DNA of 64,000 nt from Rutstroemia sp. NJR-2017a BVV2 (Eukaryota > Ascomycota > Leotiomycetes > Helotiales > Rutstroemiaceae), in the NCBI GenBank assembly GCA_002946415.1, contig NJPS01000062.1, forward strand, positions 248,001 through 312,000, read 5' to 3'. Made by a program: the position numbers and the translations under genes. Below, piece after piece: positions 56,390-64,000 of the stretch; position 1 is the first letter of the stretch, and every line of letters starts with the position of its first letter. The notes under the pieces are model-generated. The model searched no databases. It was not told where the DNA came from and worked only from the letters and a program-made list of their open reading frames with translations.

Positions 56390-57874
56390 TCAATGATTCT
56401 TTTCTTTTCCAGTGACCAACTTCATCGCATTCTCCTTCCAGCCCGCAGCGCCACCATTTACGTGAACAATCTGCTGTACATCAACCTCATCAAAGCCCTT
56501 GATTCTCCGCCTCCCAATCAGTGCTGCATTCCTTGTACTAGGTATTCGTAGCATCTCCTTCTCCACATCCCATCCAGATTGTTTGGCAAGCTCTGCTACC
56601 CATGAGACCAGTGATGCATAAGCGGAAGATGATGCGCCGACGTCTTTTGGCGGAGGAGCGCGGAATCTGGCTCCGCTGAGTGCGTGGCTGCAACATGGAA
56701 TCATGATGAAGGGGGACTTGGAAATGGTTGCAAGTATAGGCGTCCATGGAGTCAGCTCGTCTGCGTGGTTTGAGACAATGAATGTTCCTTCAGGAAACGT
56801 GCCATCGTGAATCCCCGGCGTCCCTCCTTGAGCATCATCATCATGCTCCTCCTGTTCTGAGTATAGAATAGATGGTATCAGAACAAGTTCTTTGAGCTTT
56901 TCTCTCGTCCTCGTTCCAAACGCATCCCATGACTTCCGTTTCCTAGCATCAAATCCCCAACCCTTGTAACCTTCTTCTGAAAGTATATGAACCAGAAGCC
57001 CATTTCCACAGCCAATATCAACGTATCCCGGGAACTCCTTGTCTTTGTATATCTCCACCCAGAGCTCGATGAGGAAAGCTGCGATATTCAGATCCTCGAA
57101 GATGTGCTTTTCGGGATCTGTTACCTCGACCCAATTTTCGATGAGTTCTCTTGCATACTTGGCTTTTAGACGTGCATATGTATTTTGTACGGTCGCTTGA
57201 GGTATAATTGTGTCATGATGCACTCTTTTGACATAGCCTGCGGCGGTGCCTTGGCCGTGTTTGTAAAGTGCGGCAAGTAAATGTTGAGCGGTTCTTTCGA
57301 GCTTCACGGTTCGAGGGGAGGCGTCAAAGAAGGAATATTGAATTGAGATGATTCCTGACTGTATGTCTGGATGAAAAGAGTGTTGGAAAGCAATTCCACG
57401 TACCGCAGGGTGATAGAAGGGGACCTCGTCGGGTGAAGAGACATGAGGAAGATATACTACCATCGTCTTGACCTCCCCAGAAAGCCCTGCGGAGTCGTAG
57501 AAAAGACATGTCTGATCGAGTGGTTTATCTTTCAACATATTCCTAGGAATCATAGTCCTTACCATAATCTTCTGTAAAATATAACCTTGAAACTGTATGA
57601 TTCTTGCGGGAATTGTGATATGATTTTGGAAGTCCTCGTCGTATGATTGCTCCAAAGATATATCAGCACGGAAGAGATGAGACGAATTGATGTTGGGGTT
57701 CCGAATCATGTTCATCATAGTCTGTGAGAATATCTCTGGGGGAAAAGTGCACTTATGATGGAGTAAAGGCGTCCACTCACTGCCCTTGGCAGGATCTGAA
57801 ATCTCTTCCAGTGTGCGCTCAGTATCCGCGGAGAATGCCACCGGCTCGAAAGCAGGACCTCTCCCAGAAGACAT
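56390..57874 (-). CDS. TRM44: tRNA (uracil-2'-O-)-methyltransferase TRM44
   Basis: This is an intronless gene for a 494-residue SAM-dependent methyltransferase that makes Um44 in tRNA-Ser. Family landmarks in order: YFHPAV-type segment PFYHPAVRGIAFQH; YARLKAKYARELIENWVEVTDPEKHIFEDLNIAAFL; the SAM-binding motif VDIGCGNGLLVHIL (about 285-298) followed by GWGFDARKRKSW; then VSNHADELTPWTPILA and MIPCCSHALSGARF; and a C-terminal LRIPSTRNAALIGRRR. These match fungal TRM44 well and length is typical. The start is the only upstream in-frame ATG before conserved sequence. It is head-to-head with the eL24 gene at 490 bp distance. Confidence 0.93.
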   Translation of the reverse strand: MSSGRGPAFEPVAFSADTERTLEEISDPAKGSEWTPLLHHKCTFPPEIFSQTMMNMIRNPNINSSHLFRADISLEQSYDEDFQNHITIPARIIQFQGYILQKIMVRTMIPRNMLKDKPLDQTCLFYDSAGLSGEVKTMVVYLPHVSSPDEVPFYHPAVRGIAFQHSFHPDIQSGIISIQYSFFDASPRTVKLERTAQHLLAALYKHGQGTAAGYVKRVHHDTIIPQATVQNTYARLKAKYARELIENWVEVTDPEKHIFEDLNIAAFLIELWVEIYKDKEFPGYVDIGCGNGLLVHILSEEGYKGWGFDARKRKSWDAFGTRTREKLKELVLIPSILYSEQEEHDDDAQGGTPGIHDGTFPEGTFIVSNHADELTPWTPILATISKSPFIMIPCCSHALSGARFRAPPPKDVGASSSAYASLVSWVAELAKQSGWDVEKEMLRIPSTRNAALIGRRRIKGFDEVDVQQIVHVNGGAAGWKENAMKLVTGKEKNH

Positions 57875-58364
57875 GACTTGTTTAAAGATTGTTCTTCTCT
57901 TCTTCTCTCAAATACTGCCGAAAATCTCCTCATCTGAGGTTTGTGCCAGAAGGGGAACGTCGCGGTCAATCACGTGACTCTGTGTGAATTTCCCTCCTGT
58001 TGTTTTCTGCGCAGCACAACATCCGTACGATATGATTCATCAGGGAAGATGCAATCCGCCCTCTGTATTCTCTGCTGACCCATCCATATCGGCGTATTAT
58101 CGACTTCATCGACTATGACGAATCCATTCCATACAGTTGACATCGAGATGAGGCTGAACTTCCAGCAGCAATCGCTTAGGGCCAAATTAGCGAGATTTTA
58201 GCACGCACCACAACGAAATTTCGCGACATCACGGAAATCCGCTACTACGCCTAATAATCGAACTTCAACGACAACCTCGACTTTCCTGCCCCACGACTTT
58301 TCGCAGGAAACAACCTATTTCGACCAACTAACCTCATCGGCGGATACCTACGCGATCAGTCAAA
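57875..58364. promoter_or_regulatory. Shared divergent promoter region of TRM44 and eL24
   Basis: A 490-bp region between the two divergent start codons. No ORF is convincing. It must contain both promoters and 5' UTRs. Confidence 0.6.
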
Positions 58365-59114
58365 ATGCGTACCTACGACGACACTTTCTCCGGTCAAAAG
58401 ATCTACCCTGGAAAGGTACGAATTGAATTCCAACTCTTGTCGGCGATGGTGTTGTGGTGGGAATCAAGGGCGCAGCAAATCGAATTGATGGGACATGATG
58501 AACTTCGAAGGATATATTTTGGGGCTTTGCTGGAGGGATTCTTTGAAAACCATATGCTGATTGTGTTGGGCAATTTATAGGGAAAGCTCTACGTCCGTGG
58601 TGACAGCAAGATCTTCCGTTTCCAAAACGGTAAATCCGAGTCCCTCTTCCTTCAACGCAAGAACCCCCGTCGCATCGCATGGACCGTTCTATTCAGAAGA
58701 CAACGCAAGAAGGGTATTACTGAGGTACGAATGAATTGAACCCCTGCTTGATAATCCCATTGCGGATATTATCCCTGAATGAGGGAAATGATGATATCAT
58801 TGGTATTGAGTTGAGGAAATGGAAGACTGATGAAATATCGCACCATATAGGAAGTTACCAAGAAGCGCACCCGTCGTGCCGTCAAGGCCCAAAGAGGTAT
58901 TGTCGGTGCATCCCTCGACGTGATCAAGGAGCGCCGAAGCCAGAGACCTGAAGTCCGAACCGCCGAGCGTCGGGCTGCCATCGATTCCGCAAAGAAGCTC
59001 CGCGCCGAGCAACAAAAGGCCAAGAAAGCCAAGACCAGCACTTCTGCTCAACCAAAGGTCAGCAAGCAAGGAGCGAAGGGTAAGGCACCAAAGCCAATGA
59101 ACACTAGCCGTTAA
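58365..59114 (+). CDS. RPL24: 60S ribosomal protein eL24
   Basis: This is a predicted 152-residue ribosomal protein. Exons are 58365-58415, 58581-58724 and 58851-59114, all in phase 0, with GTACGA donors and TATAG acceptors. The N-terminus reads [31 protein letters not shown], followed by [24 protein letters not shown] and the basic [21 protein letters not shown]. The C-terminal half is Lys/Ala/Arg-rich helix. The N-terminal zinc-finger cysteines seen in archaeal and some eukaryotic L24e are absent (TYDDTF replaces the CxxC region), as in many fungal copies. The intron-rich 5' half is usual for fungal ribosomal protein genes. Confidence 0.95.
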
Positions 59115-61092
59115 GTGTGAGGATCGGATTGGGGGGTTTGTGGTGCAATTGGAATTGGGATGTTATTGAATGGAATTAGATGGATGAGATTCATTCAAAG
59201 TGGTTTGGGTCAAGCATGGATGAGCAAATATGGGCTTTCTGCGTGATCTTGATCGAATAGCTTTTTCAATGACAAGACCGGTACAAATATTTGGATTTGG
59301 GGAATGCATATGGTGATGATTGTTATGAAACACATGGTGACGAGTGTATGATTTTTGCGGTTAATGTTAAGGGGTCTAAGTTGCTATGGGCTTCCTTACC
59401 ATGACAGACAGATACAACTGAAGACAAAATATACCCTCTATCTACGACAGGCAGCTCATTCCTCGTTGCCGGATTTTATGGTCTTGCTCTGTTTGCATTT
59501 GAGAATGCATATGGTGGTGAGTGTACGGAAGACACGGTGATGAGTGCATGATTTGTCCGATCAATGCAATGTCAAGGAGGGTCCATTCAGTGTTACAGTC
59601 CCGATGGGCTTACCCTGCCAGATACAAACGAAGACAAACCATAACTTACACTCCATCCATAAATAGCATCCTCTCTCCATGCTACTCAATCCTATGGTCT
59701 GGCCTGGTCTTACCTTCCAGCACCATCCAACCTGCCTCCACGCCGACTCTTAAATTGCGAGATCCCCACCCGCATTACAATTCCTATCACCTGCTCCGCT
59801 CCAGCGTATACCAACCCCCAGCTTTTCCAGCCCAGTCCACATCCGCTTTACCTACGAACAGGAGAGTTTTCGATATAATCTTTGATTCTAGGTACTTGGT
59901 GGATCGAGGGATATCCTATTTAGTGCTTGTAAGTAGGTGGCGCAAGTAAGTGTTAACTATCTAAGTACTGATGCAAATGAAGACGAGAATATGTACTTTA
60001 TCTATCATGCTCTTCCTCGGGGTTCGACTCTGTGGATGGATATACCGCACAGTATAGTATAGTATAGTACAGTATTATCCAAACCTACCTAGCTCCGGTT
60101 CAGGTCGGTCTGTCGGCTCTTAAGGAAGAGGAAGAGCTCCCCCCGGCGGGGGTTTAGTTGACGTTATCTGGGTTGATTTCTCCAACTCCAGCTCAATCGA
60201 CTCTTACTCCAGAGATCTCCCTCCGTCCGCGTTCTAGTAAACGTGATCTGACGCCTCTTCTCTCTCCATCCTCAGTCCGCATCGCCGGAGGGAAGACGAT
60301 GTGATGTGATGTGTTGGATCCAGTCCAGTGCCTCGACAAAACAAGTCCGGATATATGATCCCAGACGAGAAACAACATATTCATATTCAGTTCTACTCGT
60401 ATATCAGCGCACACACCGCATCCAACTTAGCTATTATTCGCTACCGTGAGTTTATACAATACAAGATCTGACTTGAACAAATAAAGGCGGCAAAGGTTGT
60501 GTAGGAATGGTTTACTTGATGAAGGGTGGTTAAGCTGATTCGTGGGCTGGGTAGTACTAGTAGGCTATTTGGGTATTTGAAAAGAAGGAGGGATTAGAGC
60601 TTGGGAGGAATACTGTGGAGACTTTTGTTTGATTGAAGGGACAGAGGTTTGGGTTGAGTGGAGGGGGAGGGAGGGGCTGATTAGAGGAGAAGAGTAGTTG
60701 AGTTCATTTATATTTTTGGGAGTTTATTTAGGAATGATTTAGTTATCTTTTCTTTTGTTGCAATGTTAGGTCGAGTCAAGTCATATCACATCACAGCACA
60801 GCAAGTCAAATCAAAGCAAAACCAAGACTGTGATTTATAAAAACAAAGAGAAAACTTAGGTAAATTACGTATTGTATAGGGGTATCTCATATCTCATCGT
60901 CATGCCGTCTCATCTCTCCATCCATCATCTCTCTACTCGTCATCATCTTCTATCCATCCATCCATCAATCCATCTTCTCTCTTTCCACACTCCCATCCCT
61001 TCTCTCCCCACCACCATACACCCACTCACCAACTCCTTAAAACCAAACAAAAAGAAATCCAATCTAAACAAACTACCCCCAACCCTCCCTCC
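59115..61092. other. Gene-poor intergenic region
   Basis: No supported gene. It contains an AGTAT repeat near 60051-60076 and CATC/CATCC-rich simple sequence near 60900-60970, and ends at the 3' end of the thaumatin-like gene. Confidence 0.4.
60051..60076 (+). repeat. AGTAT pentanucleotide repeat
   Basis: About five AGTAT/AGTAC units in tandem in non-coding DNA. Confidence 0.8.
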
Positions 61093-62433
61093 CTACCAAC
61101 CCAACCACAACCCCCCCACCACCGCCACCACCAATCCCGCCCAGCTCCCCCTACCCACCCGCACCTCTACCGCCGCACTCGTCTTCTTCGCCATCATCTC
61201 AATATAGCTTATATTCCCCGCCAGCTCCTCAATCTCCTTCGTAACTCCCTTACTCGCCAACTCCCTCATCTGATCTCCCAACACCTTAAGAATATTCGTA
61301 CTCCTGCCCTCGGGACAAAACACAATCTCCCATCCGCCTCCCGTCGGAACAATAAACGTGCTCGTCTGATCATCAAACGCATACCCATACGCATCGGGAC
61401 AGATCTTATCCGCGGCGAGCGCAAACGGTGTGCGCGGACACTTGGCCGGCTGATCGTACTCGCCGGTGCAGCAGTCCTTTGGAGCGTTAGTTTTGCTGCA
61501 GGAAGAGAGACAGGGGTCGAAGACGGGGCGTTGGATGTTGTCGTCTGGGTACGGGTAGACGCCGTCGCCGGGTTTGTCGGGAGGAGTTTTCTGCAGGTCC
61601 CAGGGGCACCACCGCGCGATGCTGTCGTTGTCGGCCGTGGCTTCGAGGGGGATGGGGTAGGCGTCCGTGGAGGCGTTGCCGTTGGTGCCGGTGCTGGCGG
61701 GCGGGGAGAGGTAGCCGGCCGTGGCGATGCAGGCGGCGTTGACGAGGTTGGGGGGGATGGCTTGCAGTTTAGGGTTATCGCCGGGGATGTAGATGACGCC
61801 CATGGGGAGGTTGTAGCCGTCAACGAGGGAGATGTCGTAGAAGGTTTGAGAACCGCCGTTTCCTGCGAGATCGAATTCCGCCAGGGTCACGGGTGTTTCG
61901 CCCTATTTCAGTTAGTTCCGGATTTTATTCCATCCAGCTTGGACGAATGGAAAGGAGAATCTTACAGTAACAGCACAATCCAAACGACCACCACAATCTC
62001 CCGTAATACAAGCAGCGCCTGCGCCATTATTTCCATTCGCATTACTAGCGCTATTTCCACCCGGAGCAAAAGAACAGTTTGTTCGTCCCCAGATTCTCCC
62101 TTGCCAATCCGGACTAACAGATAAATTCTTCGTCTCTCCCGTCTCGAGCATAAATCCTCCCACACCAGGCCCTGTCCCTGCTTGCGTGCCAATCCCAGGC
62201 CATAGCGGCTCCGGACACATATTGGTGACAACCAAAGGAACCGATCCATCTCTCTTCGTAGGAGGACCTTTCCTCACAGGTCTTTTAGGATCATAGTTTG
62301 GTTTCCAGCGATCTCTACTGTGGAGAGACGCATCTGCTACAGGGAGTAGCGCCAGTAGAAACCCCGCCACGAGCAACTTCCGTGAAGTCGAGGAAGCTGA
62401 TTTCCGTGCTCGGCTCGATTTCGTAGAGCTCAT
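61093..62433 (-). CDS. Secreted thaumatin-like protein, possibly GPI-anchored
   Basis: This is a predicted 425-residue protein from two exons (62433-61966 and 61902-61093); the intron has GTAAGA and CTAAC...ATAG signals. Alternative in-frame ATGs exist at 62448 and 62496; I chose 62433 because the signal peptide (LLVAGFLLALLPVADAS) then starts about 20 residues in. The thaumatin fold is marked by VPLVVTNMCPEPLWPGI, GGFMLETGETKNLSVSPDWQGRIWGRTNCSF, CITGDCGGRLDCA, TLAEFDL, FYDISLVDGYNLPMGV and CPDAYGYAFDDQTSTF. It has many cysteines in pairs, as expected. After a Ser/Thr-containing stretch it ends in a hydrophobic tail (WAGLVVAVVGGLWLGW), which suggests a GPI-anchor signal. The role is probably cell-wall glucan binding; unproven. 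Confidence 0.9.
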
Positions 62434-64000
62434 TGTCGCTGTATGCATCCTTTCTTTCTGACATATACTCTGCGCTACCATATCTCCGTGTATCATTCAA
62501 GATCGTGCGTGGTGTAAACAACCTTAACATAAAAAGTAAAGACGGGATAGGAAAAATAAGGTTAAAAGAAAACGGTCTCTTAGGGTCGGGTTGGTGGCCA
62601 CGTTCCTTGATATCGCAAACCAAGATTCGGTTCGCCAAGAAAGAGAGAGAGAGAGATCGATATGGACCAACGAGACAGCGATGGTGGGGCAAAGGCAAAG
62701 AAAGGGTCCTTGTAAGTTTAGATTCCCCCGAGCAAAGCGATATATTCAAAGAACTGCCCTACATCCAACATTCAGGAGACGACCTGCATCTCTGTGACGT
62801 GACGTAAGGTACTGTGCGAATGGAAATGGTGGGGTGTGAATGGATGTTGTTGTTAGGGACAAGGGTCCGCGATCCTGATTTTCGATACCAGACAATCCTG
62901 ATTTTGACGACAAGCCAGCCCTGTGCTGATCGTTGACCGAAAGAAGAGAAGAAAAGAGAAGAGAGAAAGAGAATCGACGCCGACTGATCTGAGGATGATA
63001 AGTCGACTAAAAAAGGAAAAGTAAACAAGCGCTCAATCGACGACTTTAAGGGAAAAAGCGAGTGGAAGGTGAGTTATCTAGCTAGCTATGAATGACTGGT
63101 AGTGTGAATATTATAGAAAGGAAGAGGTGGAGAGAACAAAAAGAGGTTGGAGTAAGAATGAAAGAATATCCTATCACGAAACAAGTACAGTATCCAGGTC
63201 GATAGGCAGCCAAACAAACAACTTACTATGGTAACTTACTACTTCCTATAAATAAAGTCGACTCTACTTGCTGCTCCATAAGTTAAAAGTAAGTTAAGTA
63301 TCTACAAGTCAGGTACGATGACGCAGAAAGGAAAGAGCTCGGCTAGTCCAACTCGCACGATTGGATATGCGCTCACGTTAACTTTACAGTGGAACTAAGG
63401 GCTTAACTTCGGGTGCTACCGCGAGCGTGCTACTGTACCGAATGGATGGGATGGGATGGAGCAACGAAGCGCTCCCGTCCGCAGGCGCCCGCTCTAAAGT
63501 AATTAAGGGACCTTGCTTTCGAACCCGTCCCGTCGAGACCCAATCGACGGCAATAGTAACGATGCTTGATTAGATCCGGCAAGTACAATAAATACAATTG
63601 AGAAATAAATATAGAACAGCTCCACACATCACATCAATATTCTTTCACCAGACAGAAGAACCACTCTCTCAGAAATCATATATCATTTTTCCACACTCAA
63701 CTGCCCGATACTTTAAGATACCCACTTTCTTTCCCTTTCCTTCTAAACTACGTACGTACGGTGTTGGTCCCCGATCCAATCATTAAAGTTGTTAAGAATC
63801 TTCCCTCGTTCCCATCTGGCATACACATTTATCCACCCATTGATTCCCTCACTCCTTCCCCATCACATCATCAACATCGTTATCATCCCCGGTAAATTTC
63901 GTAATGATCCTATCTGTCTGTCCATCACCCATCCTCCCATCCACTCATCAAATGTGTCTATACACACAACCAGATCCTCGTCGAGCACTCTAACCAACAT
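62434..64000. other. Intergenic, upstream of the thaumatin-like gene to window end
   Basis: No supported gene. It contains the promoter of the thaumatin-like gene and ends in a C/T-rich stretch after 63640 that may be the leader of a gene beyond the window. Confidence 0.4.

Noticed and set aside
1..64000. tRNA, rRNA, CRISPR and intact transposons
   Set aside because: I searched by eye for tRNA T-loop motifs, terminal repeats and transposase-like ORFs and saw none that hold up; CRISPR is not expected in a fungus.

Overview
This window is nuclear DNA of a filamentous ascomycete. Genes are intron-bearing, introns are short (about 48-160 nt) with GTRNGT donors, CTAAC/CTGAC branch points and YAG acceptors, genes are monocistronic, and the proteins are typically fungal (AIM13/MIC19, fungal 2-isopropylmalate synthase, TRM44, CBM1 and CBM18 modules, PRISE-type SDR, a giant DUF6606/DUF3638/DUF3645 protein). 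The family mix suggests a Leotiomycete (Helotiales), but that placement is an inference; no rRNA or tRNA is visible.

Layout. 1-15 kb: UPF0303-like heme-degrading-domain protein (+), SHB17-type sedoheptulose bisphosphatase (-), small one-TM coiled-coil protein (+), secreted chitin/cellulose-binding protein (+), a decayed secreted-protein relic, a large RRM protein (+), TYW3 (+) converging on MIC19 (-). 15-24 kb: a long gap with a decayed coding tail, then a ferric reductase (+) and 2-isopropylmalate synthase (+). 24-31 kb: importin beta (+), then a gene-poor stretch with an IFI6/ISG12-like remnant. 30.3-39.8 kb: one 3083-residue DUF6606/DUF3638/DUF3645 P-loop protein (+). 40-49 kb: a broken integral-membrane protein gene (-), a PAQR/haemolysin-III protein (+) converging on an eight-exon PRISE-type SDR (-), and gene-poor DNA with one small hypothetical (-). 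50-64 kb: NAC beta subunit (+), a repeat-containing coiled-coil protein (+), TRM44 (-) head-to-head with ribosomal protein eL24 (+), and a thaumatin-like protein (-).

There is no operon or obvious biosynthetic cluster. Housekeeping functions dominate: translation and tRNA modification (NAC beta, eL24, TYW3, TRM44), nuclear import, leucine synthesis, mitochondrial architecture and iron reduction. Between them lie accessory islands holding secreted or membrane proteins and several pseudogenes.

The most unusual observation is in the NAC beta gene. The reading frame can only be restored with canonical splice sites if a single-nucleotide exon (position 50203) is included between two introns; skipping it would frameshift the protein. 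Other points of note are a GC-AG intron in the RRM gene, a 14-bp palindrome upstream of leuA, GATA-type sites flanking the ferric reductase, and the P-loop/DESD motifs in the giant protein. Gene models were built by eye from splice signals and frame continuity.
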